DNA from: Streptococcus ictaluri 707-05
GTDB taxonomy: Bacteria; Bacillota; Bacilli; Lactobacillales; Streptococcaceae
Length of the DNA: 64,000 nt
NCBI RefSeq assembly: GCF_000188015.2
Contig: NZ_AEUX02000005.1
Span: 186,001-250,000, forward strand
Direction: 5' to 3'
Shown here: positions 17,366-25,962 of the stretch, piece after piece
Position numbering within the stretch: the first letter of the stretch is position 1
Layout of the letters: each line of letters starts with the position of its first letter
Notes under the pieces: model-generated
Database searches by the model: none
What the model saw: only the letters and a program-made list of their open reading frames with translations
Told to the model about the DNA's origin: nothing
Translations under genes and position numbers: made by a program

Positions 17366-18167
17366 GAAAGCGTAAACAAAAATTGGAGGTAACAGAGATG
17401 AAAAAAATTATGAACGATGCCACACAGATTGTTGATGATATGTTAAAAGGATTAGCCTTTATGCATGATGATTTGGTGGAACGCTTAGATGGCTTTGATG
17501 TCATTGTGCGTAAAGCTGATAAATCAGGAAAAGTGAGTATTATTTCAGGTGGTGGCTCTGGCCATGAACCTTCTCATGCTGGTTTTGTCGGCGAAGGCAT
17601 GTTGTCAGCAGCTATTTGTGGAGCTGTCTTCACATCTCCAACACCTGACCAGATTTTAGAAGCGATTAAAGCAGCAGATGAAGGTGCTGGCGTCTTTATG
17701 GTTATTAAAAACTACTCTGGTGATATCATGAACTTTGAAATGGCTCAAGAATTAGCTGAGATGGAAGGGATTGATGTCGCTAGCGTTGTGGTAGATGATG
17801 ATATTGCTGTTGAAAATAGCCTTTATACTCAAGGTCGCCGAGGAGTTGCTGGAACCATTCTTGTGCATAAGATTCTAGGGCATGCAGCGCGTGAAGGAAA
17901 ATCTTTATCAGATATCAAAGCCTTAGCAGATGCTTTGGTTCCAAATATTAAAACCATTGGACTAGCTTTATCAGGGGCAACCGTTCCTGAAGTGGGTAAA
18001 CCAGGCTTTGTCTTGGAAGATGACGAGTTTGAATACGGTGTGGGTATCCATGGCGAGCCAGGCTATAAAAAAGAAAAATTACAATCTTCAGCTGTCCTCG
18101 CAAAAGAATTGGTTGAAAATGAAAAGGCAACACTTTTCTGTACAACATTTATAAAGTGCTTTTTTCT

Positions 18168-18947
18168 TTAAGCAATTAATCTCCATGTCATGGGTGTCTG
18201 GTAGTTGAGACTGCCATGAATGCGATGGTAATTCCACCAGTGCACATAATCTTTCGTTTTAAGGATTAATTCTTCCAGTGACTGAAAGGTTTCTTGATGA
18301 ATAAATTCAATTTTGAAAGCGCGATAGGTGCTCTCAGCTACCGCATTGTCATAGGGACAGCCTGCTTGGCTTAGAGAACGATTGATTCCAAAAGCTTCCA
18401 ACATGTCATCAATCAGCTGATTATCAAACTCCTTCCCACGATCAGAATGGAAGATCTTGACCTTGGTCAGAGCGTAAGGGATGCTCTGAATCGCTTGTTT
18501 AACCAATTCGGCGGTCTTATGCCAACCAACTGACAAACCGATGATTTCACGATTGAAGAGATCAATAATCAAGCAAACATAAGCCCAGCTATTACCGACA
18601 CGAACGTAGGTTAAGTCTGTTACTAAAGCATTTAGAGGCTTTTCTTGATGAAATTGTCTGGCTAAGTGATTAGGAATAGCTGCCACATTCTTCCCTTTTG
18701 AATGTGGCTTGAAGGCTGCTTTCTGATAAACGGATACTAAGTTGAGTTTGTGCATGATGCGACGAATCCGACGACGAGACAGCTGGATGCCTTCATTTTC
18801 CAAACATTTCTTGATTTTCCTAGCCCCGTATCTGGCCTTACTTTCGAGAAAAATAGCTTTGATATTTTCTTCAAGTTCCGCTTCAGAGACTGGTTTAACA
18901 GCCTTGTAGTAATAGCTAGAACGAGGAATGTTCAACCAACGACACAT
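18168..18947 (-). CDS. IS3-family transposase OrfB (DDE domain)
   Basis: The 259 residues from the first Met carry an HTH_21-like segment and an integrase core with the DDE triad: VTDLTYV, FHSDRGKEFDN and NAVAESTYRAFKIE. The frame is open further upstream to overlap orfA (EVITANKDKYSISAMCRW). This suggests the usual OrfAB fusion made by a -1 ribosomal shift at the AAAAG of orfA codons CGA-AAA-GAG. All catalytic residues are present, so the element may still be active. Confidence 0.9.
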   Translation of the reverse strand: MCRWLNIPRSSYYYKAVKPVSEAELEENIKAIFLESKARYGARKIKKCLENEGIQLSRRRIRRIMHKLNLVSVYQKAAFKPHSKGKNVAAIPNHLARQFHQEKPLNALVTDLTYVRVGNSWAYVCLIIDLFNREIIGLSVGWHKTAELVKQAIQSIPYALTKVKIFHSDRGKEFDNQLIDDMLEAFGINRSLSQAGCPYDNAVAESTYRAFKIEFIHQETFQSLEELILKTKDYVHWWNYHRIHGSLNYQTPMTWRLIA

Positions 18948-18982
18948 GGCTGAAATGCTATATTTGTCTTTATTAGCAGTGA

Positions 18983-19273
18983 TTACTTCTCTTTTCGTGC
19001 CATAATCACCGCCGCTTGCTTTAGGATATCTAACTGCATTTCGAGTTCTTTATTACGCTTTCGGAGTTCAATCAGTTCACGCTGCTCATCTGTAAGATTA
19101 TCAATAGTTTTAAAGGAACCAGTTGTTTTAGCCTGACGTACCCACTTATCGAAGGTTGATGGGGTTAACTCATATTCTTTGATAAGCTCACTTCGTTTCA
19201 TCCCTGCATTGTGAAGGTCAACGATTTGTTGCTTAAAGTCATCGGTGAAGTGGCGACGTATTTTTCTAGACAT
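18983..19273 (-). CDS. IS3-family OrfA (helix-turn-helix protein)
   Basis: The 96-residue protein has a transposase_8-type HTH (residues about 8-50, FTDDFKQQIVDLHNAGMKRS) and a C-terminal leucine-zipper-like helix (LIELRKRNKELEMQLDILKQA) for dimerisation. It ends MARKEK, just where the shift into orfB would occur. It binds the element ends and regulates transposition. Confidence 0.88.
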   Translation of the reverse strand: MSRKIRRHFTDDFKQQIVDLHNAGMKRSELIKEYELTPSTFDKWVRQAKTTGSFKTIDNLTDEQRELIELRKRNKELEMQLDILKQAAVIMARKEK

Positions 19274-19623
19274 AATATTCTCCTATTTTCTTTAGTGTAG
19301 AACACTTTATAAATTCTGTCTAGTTTAGTGTAACCTATTCAAAAAATTAGCTAATAGTTTTGAATTAACAGAAGGTCAAAACTATGGTGTCTTGATTAAT
19401 GGCTTAGGGGCAACTCCTTTGATGGAACAGTATGTTTTTGCTAATGATGTGGCTAACTTACTGGCTGAAAAAGGTGTTAAAGTAAGCTTCAAGAAAATTG
19501 GTGATTACATGACATCAATTGACATGGCAGGTTTGTCATTAACTTTAATTAAACTAGAAGATGAGATGTGGGTAGAAGCGCTTCAATCAGCAGTTACTAT
19601 CCCAGCATGGTAAGGAGGAGAAG

Positions 19624-20199
19624 ATGCAAGCGCAAAAAGCAATCCAATGGATGACACTTTTTAATGAAAAGATTCAAGTGAATAAAGATTATTTGAGTCA
19701 ATTGGACACTCCTATTGGGGATGGAGACCATGGTGGTAACATGGCTCGTGGTATGGCTGCTGTGATGGAAAATCTTGAAGGGAAAACATTCGAGAATGCC
19801 TCAGATGTCTTTAAAGTAGTAGCTATGCAACTCTTAGGAAAAGTAGGTGGTGCTTCTGGACCTCTTTATGTCTCTGCCTTCATGGGACTGTCTAAGTCTA
19901 TTGATCAGATGTCTTTAGCAGACGCCTTGCAAGCGGGGATTGATATGGTTCAAAAACGCGGTAAGGCAGAAGTGGGCGAAAAGACCATGGTGGACGTATG
20001 GACTCCAGTCATCAAATCCTTGAAAGAAGAAACACTCATAAAAGATGCTGTGGAAGAAATGGTTCTAGCAACCAAAGCAATCCAAGCAACTAAGGGACGC
20101 GCTTCTTATGTTGGTGAACGTTCTGTAGGTCATATTGATCCAGGCTCATTCTCTTCAGGTCTCTTATTTGAAGCTATGATAGAAGCAGAGGTGATTTAA
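19624..20199 (+). CDS. dhaL: Dihydroxyacetone kinase ADP-binding subunit
   Basis: The 191-residue all-helical subunit has the magnesium-binding loop DTPIGDGDHGGNMARG near residues 27-42, and GGASGPLY plus GRASYVGERSVGHIDPG in the nucleotide site. DhaL holds ADP/ATP and passes the phosphate from DhaM to dihydroxyacetone on DhaK. It is 10 bases after the dhaK stop with AAGGAGG. Because it lies downstream of the element in dhaK, its transcription from the dha promoter may be reduced. Confidence 0.93.
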   Translation: MQAQKAIQWMTLFNEKIQVNKDYLSQLDTPIGDGDHGGNMARGMAAVMENLEGKTFENASDVFKVVAMQLLGKVGGASGPLYVSAFMGLSKSIDQMSLADALQAGIDMVQKRGKAEVGEKTMVDVWTPVIKSLKEETLIKDAVEEMVLATKAIQATKGRASYVGERSVGHIDPGSFSSGLLFEAMIEAEVI

Positions 20200-20573
20200 T
20201 GTCAGATTTAGGAATTATTATTGTATCGCATTCTAAGAATATTGCTCAAGGTGTGGTCGATCTTATCTCAGAAGTCGCTACAGATGTAGCCATTACTTAT
20301 GTTGGTGGCACAGAAGATGGCGGTATCGGTACTAGCTTTGATCAGGTTCAAGCTATCGTTGAGGAAAATCCAAAAGATGAGCTCTTAGCCTTTTTCGACC
20401 TTGGTTCAGCTCGCATGAACATTGAGATGGTTTCTGACTTTTCTGATAAAGAGATCATTCTGAATGTTGTTCCAATCGTTGAAGGTGCCTACACAGCAGC
20501 AGCTCTAATTCAGGCTGGTGCTGATAAAGAAGCCATCTTAAGTCAATTGCAAGAATTAGCTATTAATAAATAG
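20199..20573 (+). CDS. dhaM: Dihydroxyacetone kinase phosphotransfer subunit (EIIA-Man-like)
   Basis: The 124-residue protein is the short Gram-positive form of DhaM, with only the mannose-type EIIA domain. The phosphorylated His is in LGIIIVSHSKNIAQG (His11), and GTEDGGIGTSFDQV follows. It takes phosphate from HPr and gives it to ADP bound on DhaL. It overlaps the dhaL stop by one base. Confidence 0.92.
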   Translation: MSDLGIIIVSHSKNIAQGVVDLISEVATDVAITYVGGTEDGGIGTSFDQVQAIVEENPKDELLAFFDLGSARMNIEMVSDFSDKEIILNVVPIVEGAYTAAALIQAGADKEAILSQLQELAINK

Positions 20574-20586
20574 CAAGGAGATTATT

Positions 20587-21297
20587 ATGAACTTTATTGG
20601 AGAATTGTTAGGGACATTTATTCTTGTATTGTTAGGTGATGGGATAGTATCAGCTTGTATCCTAAACAAAACCAAGGCACAAAACAGTGGATGGATTACC
20701 ATCGTTTTGGGATGGGGTGTTGCAGTAACCATAGCAATATACGTCAGTGGTTTCATGAGTGGTGCTCATTTGAACCCAGCTGTGACTCTTGCCATGGCAG
20801 CTACAGGCGCACTAGCTTGGTCACAAGTAGGGGTATATCTACTAGCTCAATTCTTAGGAGCTATGCTAGCGGCATTAGCTGTTTACTTACATTACTTCCC
20901 ACACTGGAAAGAAACCAAAGATGCAGGGACTATCTTAGCTTGTTTCTCAACTGGTCCAGCCATTCGCCACACTTGGTCAAACTTATTAGGTGAAGCTATG
21001 GGGACCGCTGTCTTGGTAATTACGGTTATGGCTATCGGTCCAAGTAAGGTATCTGCTGGTTTAGGTCCGATTATCGTTGGCTTGGTAGTAGTAGCTGTAG
21101 GTTTCTCTCTTGGAGCAACTACTGGCTATGCCATTAACCCAGCTCGTGACCTTGGTCCTCGTATCATGCACGCTATTTTACCAATTCCTAATAAAGGGGA
21201 TTCTGATTGGTCTTACGCTTGGATTCCAGTTCTTGGTCCAATCCTTGGCGGAGTGGTAGGTGCTTTGATTTACCAAATGGTTTTAAACATGATGTAG
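20587..21297 (+). CDS. Glycerol facilitator-like aquaglyceroporin
   Basis: The 236-residue membrane protein of the MIP family has both NPA signatures, SGAHLNPAVTLAMAA and GYAINPARDLGPR. The Asp after the second NPAR is typical of glycerol rather than water channels. Six membrane helices fit the hydrophobic blocks. It is last in the dha operon, 13 bases after dhaM, and would admit glycerol or dihydroxyacetone. Confidence 0.92.
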   Translation: MNFIGELLGTFILVLLGDGIVSACILNKTKAQNSGWITIVLGWGVAVTIAIYVSGFMSGAHLNPAVTLAMAATGALAWSQVGVYLLAQFLGAMLAALAVYLHYFPHWKETKDAGTILACFSTGPAIRHTWSNLLGEAMGTAVLVITVMAIGPSKVSAGLGPIIVGLVVVAVGFSLGATTGYAINPARDLGPRIMHAILPIPNKGDSDWSYAWIPVLGPILGGVVGALIYQMVLNMM

Positions 21298-21302
21298 CAG
21301 TC

Positions 21303-21331
21303 AAAAAAGAGTTGATATCAACTCTTTTTTT
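21303..21331 (+). terminator. Terminator of the dha operon
   Basis: The perfect palindrome AAAGAGTTGATATCAACTCTTT is followed by further T residues, immediately after the facilitator stop codon. Confidence 0.85.
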
Positions 21332-21391
21332 GTTTTTAAAAGGTGTTTTTTAGGATTGCTCTGTTTGAAGCTCTATTTTTTAGTATAATAT

Positions 21392-22352
21392 ACCCATGGT
21401 GCTAGTTAATTTCAAAATATCTCAAATTGTAAGCTAGTATGATTTGTTCAATCCTCAATTGCAGCCCTGTCATGCCCCTAGCCAGTGTTCGTTCCATATC
21501 AAAAAGGGACAAAGTTCTGAAAATCTAGTCTCAATGGTTCGTCTCATAGCCATTAGTTTCCAATGATTATGCTGTTTAGCCCCTTCCATATTTTGACGCA
21601 AGGGAGTCCAGAGGTGATAGCCATTTTGCTTCAACTCATCTTTCAGCTCACGGTTAAGGTAACCTAAGTCTGCTAAAATGACGGATTGTTCACACCTTTC
21701 TAGCAACTCGTAAACTGCCTTAATATCATGAACAGAGGCTGGGCTGACAACATAATTCAGAATGTAGCCTGATAAGGTCACTAGCATGTGAACCTTAAAA
21801 CCGTAAAACCACATATGTTTAGAGGCGGTGTAACCAATATTAGCTATCCCATTGAAAAGTCTGACCCTGTGGTTACGAATAGATTGACAAAGTGGCAAAG
21901 GAAAGCTGTCTATAATAACAATGGTATTGGGAGAAATTTGAGTGTTCATTGCCTGACGAATCACTTGAACCAGCCAAATCAACTGTCTTGCACGCCTATT
22001 AAAGCGACTTCTTTCTAGTAATGTACCGCAGGGAAATAGCTGACAAATCCTATAAAAGTGACGTTGTGATTTAATACCTAGTTCAGCTTGTAATAGCAGT
22101 AAAACTAGAAGAGATTGGTCTGAAACTTTGGACAGACAGACGTTACGACGGTGTTTGAAGTCTTCCGGACAATAATCTTGATAAAACTGAGAACAAATTT
22201 TTGATAATTGATGCATATTCCATTGTAAGTGATGGGATTTAGCTGTATACTGTAAGTGGCTCATTTGGACTAACCTCCTGTTTGTGTAGGCACTTACAGT
22301 ATAGTCCTTTTGGGCTTTTTATTGTATTTTGAGATTAACTAGCACCACGGGT
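21392..22352 (-). mobile_element. IS982-family insertion sequence, copy 1 (961 bp)
   Basis: The ends ACCCATGGTGCTAGTTAAT and, reversed, ACCCGTGGTGCTAGTTAAT form near-perfect inverted repeats. ATAATAT flanks both sides (21385-21391, 22353-22359), a 7-bp target duplication. It is one base shorter than the copy at 39064-40025 because of a deletion in the transposase gene. It sits between the dha operon and the thiolase gene, exactly in a TATAAT sequence. Confidence 0.92.
21470..22264 (-). pseudogene. IS982 transposase, frameshifted near the C-terminus
   Basis: It matches the copy-2 transposase almost residue for residue up to SELC. A missing A around 21510 (GGGACAAAG instead of GGGAACAAAG) then changes frame, ending at 264 rather than 287 residues and replacing the end SLFDMERTLARGMTGL. 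The catalytic part (IVIIDSFPLPLCQS, LADLGYLN) is intact. Loss of the C-terminus probably inactivates it, though copy 2 could act in trans. Confidence 0.88.
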
Positions 22353-22357
22353 ATAAT
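22329..22357 (+). promoter_or_regulatory. Hybrid promoter formed by IS982 and target DNA
   Basis: TTGAGA inside the element's right end (22329-22334) is exactly 17 bases from TATAAT (22352-22357), which is completed by the target duplication. The pre-insertion site (21384-21389) has no good -35 at the right distance. The insertion therefore seems to have built a near-consensus promoter for the downstream pair of genes. Confidence 0.7.
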
Positions 22358-22466
22358 ATAGTTAACTACATAAAACAAAAAGGGTGACAACTTTGTATTT
22401 CTTCGTTTTATAAGGTTGAAAAACTTTTCATTTTATAATTACATGGCTAAAAGGAGAACAGATATA

Positions 22467-23582
22467 TTGTCTCAAGTCTATATTCAAGCTGGCTTAAGAA
22501 GCCCCATTGGTATTGAAGGCAAACAATTTGCCAAGCCCAGACCAGAACATTTAGGGGCGGAGCTCATTAACCAATTATTAAGGCAAGCACTAGGAGCTAT
22601 TGATGAGCTTATCTGTGGTAATGCGCTAGGAACTGGCGGGAATATAGGTCGTTTAATGACCTTATACTCTGACTTAGCTCAAACAGTCCCTGCGGTAACG
22701 CTTGATATGCAGTGTGCTTCAGCTGGAGCAGCCATTCAGACAGGTTACGCTAACATAAAAGCTGGCTTGGCGGAGCGCGTGCTGGTCGGAGGAATCGAAA
22801 GCTCTTCTTTACAACCTGAGAGACGCTATGCACTAGGTGATGATCGTCAAGGGGCTTACCGTGTGGCTCAATTTTCACCAGATTTTTGGGATTCCCTCGT
22901 CATGTTTCGAGGTGCACAAGAAGTTGCAAAGCGTTATCAATTCACTAAAGAGGACTTAGATAGCAAGGCTTTTATTAGTCATCAAAAAGCCATTAAGGCT
23001 CAAGAAGAAGGTGTCTTAGATAGTTTAATCATGTCACTTGTTAATAAGAAAGACCAGGGCATTCGAGCTAAAATAAGCCAGAAGATGCTAAGGAAAATTC
23101 CTCCTATTTTAGGACCGAAAACAGTCATTAGTGCTGGAAATGCCTGCTTGACCCATGATGCTGCAGCTTTTCTCATTCTAGGAAAAGAGAAGTCAGCTTT
23201 TCGTATTTGTGATATGGTGACCCTGGCTGGAGATCCTCAAAAGAGTCCACTAATGATTTTGAAAGCCAGCCAAGAAGTGTTGAAGCGACAAAAGCTAAGC
23301 ATGTCTGATATAGCAGCGATTGAGTGGAATGAGGCTTTTGCTGTCATGGATAGTCTTTTTGAACACCACTTTCCAGAATCTCTTGACAACTACAACATTT
23401 TTGGCGGCGCTTTAGCTTATGGCCATCCTTTTGGAGCGTCTGCAGCTATAAATGTTTTGCATCTTATGAAAGCTCTAGAATACAAAAAAGGACGCTTTGG
23501 ATTAGCAGCAATTGCTGCCGCGGGTGGACAGGGATTTGCTATTTTGATTGAATACATGAAAGGAAGTGCCAATAATTGCTAA
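22467..23582 (+). CDS. Thiolase-family acyltransferase with a missing second cysteine
   Basis: The 371-residue protein is reckoned from TTG 22467, which has AAAAGGAGA ten bases upstream; earlier in-frame ATGs (22416, 22443) lack such a site. Thiolase features are the nucleophile Cys83 (DMQCASAGAA), Asn in NEAF and His320 in GHPFGAS. The second catalytic Cys of the usual CxGGG motif, expected 30 residues after that His, is Ala350 (AAAGGQG). With the following acyl-CoA ligase it resembles the YhfS-YhfT pair of Bacillus, which comparative work links to the biotin regulon; that role is inferred. A bioY gene is not nearby. Confidence 0.78.
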   Translation: MSQVYIQAGLRSPIGIEGKQFAKPRPEHLGAELINQLLRQALGAIDELICGNALGTGGNIGRLMTLYSDLAQTVPAVTLDMQCASAGAAIQTGYANIKAGLAERVLVGGIESSSLQPERRYALGDDRQGAYRVAQFSPDFWDSLVMFRGAQEVAKRYQFTKEDLDSKAFISHQKAIKAQEEGVLDSLIMSLVNKKDQGIRAKISQKMLRKIPPILGPKTVISAGNACLTHDAAAFLILGKEKSAFRICDMVTLAGDPQKSPLMILKASQEVLKRQKLSMSDIAAIEWNEAFAVMDSLFEHHFPESLDNYNIFGGALAYGHPFGASAAINVLHLMKALEYKKGRFGLAAIAAAGGQGFAILIEYMKGSANNC

Positions 23583-24807
23583 ATTAGCTTATTGGGCAAG
23601 ACAGCAACCTGATCAGGTCGCTATTAGTTATGGGCAGACGAGTTTGACTTACAAAGAACTCTTTGAACAGTTAAGCAGTGGCAGTGATCAGGAAATCACG
23701 AATCAAATTCAGCCTATTCATGATAGTTGTCCTCTTAGGCAATTGTTGTCTTTTTTAGCCTGTCTCAAGCAAGGCACCAAGCCACTTATCTTACACCCAA
23801 GTATCCCTAGAACCTCCTATACTAATATTTTACCTACTAAGCTTAGTGAAATCCCTGAAAAGGCTGATTTTGGTGTCTTGAGTTCCGGTACTGAAGGAGT
23901 GGCTAAAGTATTTTGGCGAGCTTGGTCCTCTTGGTCTCAAGCTTTTTGTGAAGTAGAGAGAGTCTTTAAGCTTAGTCGAGATAGTCGCCTTTTTTGCTAT
24001 GGTAGCCTTAGTTTCACAGGTAATTTAAATCTAGCTTTGACTCAATTATGGTTGGGTGGTACTTTGATTTTGTGTCAGCAACCATCTTTTTTAGCCTGGA
24101 CTCAAATTTGGCAAGAACGTAAGGTCACGCATCTCTATCTTTTGCCTAGTTTTTTAAAGCGACTTTTGCCTTACGTGACAAAAATAAGTATGACAGGGCG
24201 TTACCTCATTACTTCTTCCCAGCATATGCCACAAGAAATTTTAAAAACTTACTACCACAAATGCCTTAGTTTAAGTATTTTCATTTTTTATGGAGCTAGC
24301 GAGTTGTCTTATGTGACTTGGTGCGATGGAAAAGAGGTTTTAGCGACAAAAGGATTAGTGGGACAGCCTTTTTCGGACGTTAACCTTACCCTCCGCGATG
24401 GCAAGATTTATGTGGATAGCCCCTATATGGTGGAAGGTCTTTCTTTACCTTATAGTGTAGGGGATTTTGGAGAGTGGACTGAAAAAGATTTGATTCTAAA
24501 AGGACGTGACCAAGATTGGGTTAATCAATATGGTCTCAAATCTTATTTACCGTCACTTGTGGAAAAAGTATCGCAATTACCTCAGATAGTAGATCTAGCA
24601 GCTATGGTAGTTGGTAAAGATAGTGTGGAAGAACACTTGGTCTTATGTCTTGTCTTAAGGAAAAATGTCAGTCTAGCAAGTGTTAAAGAACTTCTGAAGA
24701 CTATTTTGAGTCCAGCAGAACGTCCAAGACGCTACCTTTTATTAGAAAGATTACCTCTGAATGATAGTGGAAAGGTCGATTATAAGTATTTGACTCAATT
24801 GCTTTGA
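23566..24807 (+). CDS. AMP-dependent acyl-CoA ligase-like protein
   Basis: The 413-residue member of the ANL adenylating superfamily is shorter than the usual 480-550. The P-loop-like motif is LSSGTEGVAK (about 104-113), the aromatic motif YGASELSY, the Asp motif SVGDFGEW, the hinge KGRDQDWVNQYG and the C-terminal catalytic Lys lies in NDSGKVDY. It should activate a carboxylic acid to an acyl adenylate and then a thioester. The GTG start overlaps the thiolase gene by 17 bases, with AAAGGA very close; an ATT start slightly downstream is possible. Probably translationally coupled. Confidence 0.75.
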   Translation: MPIIAKLAYWARQQPDQVAISYGQTSLTYKELFEQLSSGSDQEITNQIQPIHDSCPLRQLLSFLACLKQGTKPLILHPSIPRTSYTNILPTKLSEIPEKADFGVLSSGTEGVAKVFWRAWSSWSQAFCEVERVFKLSRDSRLFCYGSLSFTGNLNLALTQLWLGGTLILCQQPSFLAWTQIWQERKVTHLYLLPSFLKRLLPYVTKISMTGRYLITSSQHMPQEILKTYYHKCLSLSIFIFYGASELSYVTWCDGKEVLATKGLVGQPFSDVNLTLRDGKIYVDSPYMVEGLSLPYSVGDFGEWTEKDLILKGRDQDWVNQYGLKSYLPSLVEKVSQLPQIVDLAAMVVGKDSVEEHLVLCLVLRKNVSLASVKELLKTILSPAERPRRYLLLERLPLNDSGKVDYKYLTQLL

Positions 24808-24863
24808 GTAAGGTTTTAACTCATGAATATGATATAATAAGGGCAAAAAAATGGAGGTAAGCT

Positions 24864-25868
24864 ATGGGTCAAGATATTATGAGTCGTTATAAGGCTCTTA
24901 AAGGCTTTGAAAAAGCAGGTTTTTCAGTTGCTAGCTTAAAGACTTTATCAAAGACTCCCTTGATTGATGTGCGCCTTGGCTCCCCATCTTTTTTTCATAT
25001 CTGGAGACGTGAGCTAGAACTCAAAAATCCCAAAGAAGCTCTAAGATTAGTGCTCAATTTAGCTCGCATGCCCATAGAACTATCTGGAGATTTGGAACAA
25101 ACACAAGAGTTGCTCACACATTTTCATCCTGATTTAGCTCCAGATCACCCTTTTTGGTCTGAATTTTCAAGCTTGGTTGATCGTGCCTTTCCTGAAAGGA
25201 CTTTAGGAAGACCTGGTCAACTGGAAAGACGCTTGCATCAGTTTCGTTATGTGATTTCTAGTCAGCAAGCTCAGTATATTCGTCATCGTTTCAAAACAGA
25301 ACAGATGACAGATGCCCAAGCCTTGGCTCAGTTTTTAAGCCCTAAAAAGGGTCCCGCCTTTTGGAGGTCTAAGCCGGATTATAGTTTGATGGATTCGGCT
25401 AGATTACATAATAAGCTAAAAATTGATAAGGATAGCATTGTATTTCCAGATCATGAGATTTCTTATAACATTAAAGTTTTAGTTGATTTTCACACGGAGT
25501 TTATTTTAGATAGTCAAGGAAACTTCCTAAATGAAGTCGATGGTGAGAGAGTAACAGAAAAAGGAGTGGTCAATGGTGCCTCCTTTAACTTTGGAACAGA
25601 TGGCCCAAGGCATTGGGATTTAGATGTGGATCCTATTAGACGACACGACCCGGAATTTAGACGTCAACTATCAAAGGGCTATCGCTCTCCTAGTCGTGTT
25701 TTTAAACAGTGGTTTAGGCGTCATCTGACTGACTATGACTTGTCCTATTTTAACAAAAAAAGCCCTTATGCTAGAGGTAATCGCAGTAGCTTTAGCTTAG
25801 TCAAAAAAGAAGTTAAAAAGTTTAAAAAGCAAATCAAGGCATGTCGACAGTCCTCTTTCTGGTTATAA
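24864..25868 (+). CDS. DUF3114-type protein of unknown function
   Basis: The 334-residue, basic, soluble protein has no signal peptide or membrane segment. I recognise it only as a DUF3114-like streptococcal protein. Notable stretches are an Arg/Gln-rich middle (RRLHQFRYVISSQQAQYIRHR), FNFGTDGPRHWDLDVDPIRR, and a Lys/Arg-rich C-terminus (KKEVKKFKKQIKACR) that could bind nucleic acid. GGAGG lies seven bases before the ATG, and TATAAT lies at about 24832. It ends at a long hairpin shared with the convergent amino-acid transporter. No function can be assigned. Confidence 0.7.
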   Translation: MGQDIMSRYKALKGFEKAGFSVASLKTLSKTPLIDVRLGSPSFFHIWRRELELKNPKEALRLVLNLARMPIELSGDLEQTQELLTHFHPDLAPDHPFWSEFSSLVDRAFPERTLGRPGQLERRLHQFRYVISSQQAQYIRHRFKTEQMTDAQALAQFLSPKKGPAFWRSKPDYSLMDSARLHNKLKIDKDSIVFPDHEISYNIKVLVDFHTEFILDSQGNFLNEVDGERVTEKGVVNGASFNFGTDGPRHWDLDVDPIRRHDPEFRRQLSKGYRSPSRVFKQWFRRHLTDYDLSYFNKKSPYARGNRSSFSLVKKEVKKFKKQIKACRQSSFWL

Positions 25869-25930
25869 AAGAAAAGCCCACAAGTTATCAATCCTTTGAC
25901 GTAAGGCAGATAGCTTGTGGGTTTGATTTT
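25866..25930. terminator. Convergent terminator between DUF3114 gene and amino-acid ABC operon
   Basis: CCCACAAG (25877-25884) pairs with CTTGTGGG (25914-25921), and inner TATC with GATA. A-rich DNA on the left and TTTGATTTT on the right allow use in both directions. Confidence 0.7.
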
Positions 25931-25962
25931 AAATGATATGAGACTCTCTCAGAAAAGGCACA

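Larger units (their letters stand above)
18120..19341 (-). mobile_element. IS3-family insertion sequence (1222 bp)
   Basis: The ends are TGAAAAGGCAACACT and, reversed, TGAATAGGTTACACT. They form imperfect inverted repeats of about 40 bases that share ATTTATAAAGTG at their inner edge. The flanks are AAAA (18116-18119) and AAAA (19342-19345), a 4-bp target duplication consistent with restoring the dhaK frame. The element encodes orfA and orfB in overlapping frames on the minus strand and looks complete. Confidence 0.9.
17398..19613 (+). pseudogene. dhaK: dhaK, dihydroxyacetone kinase subunit, split by an IS3-family element
   Basis: The two halves are 17398-18119 and 19346-19613. Joined without the element and one 4-bp repeat they give exactly 990 bases, 329 codons plus stop, reading ELVEKLANSFEL across the junction. 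The first half carries SGGGSGHEPSHAGFVGEG and the substrate-binding His in GVGIHGEPGYKKE. The second half carries INGLGATPLMEQYV and the end MTSIDMAGLSLTLI. DhaK binds dihydroxyacetone for phosphorylation by DhaL using DhaM. The chosen ATG has GGAGG upstream. As it stands the product is cut after about 240 residues plus foreign codons and should be inactive. Confidence 0.93.
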
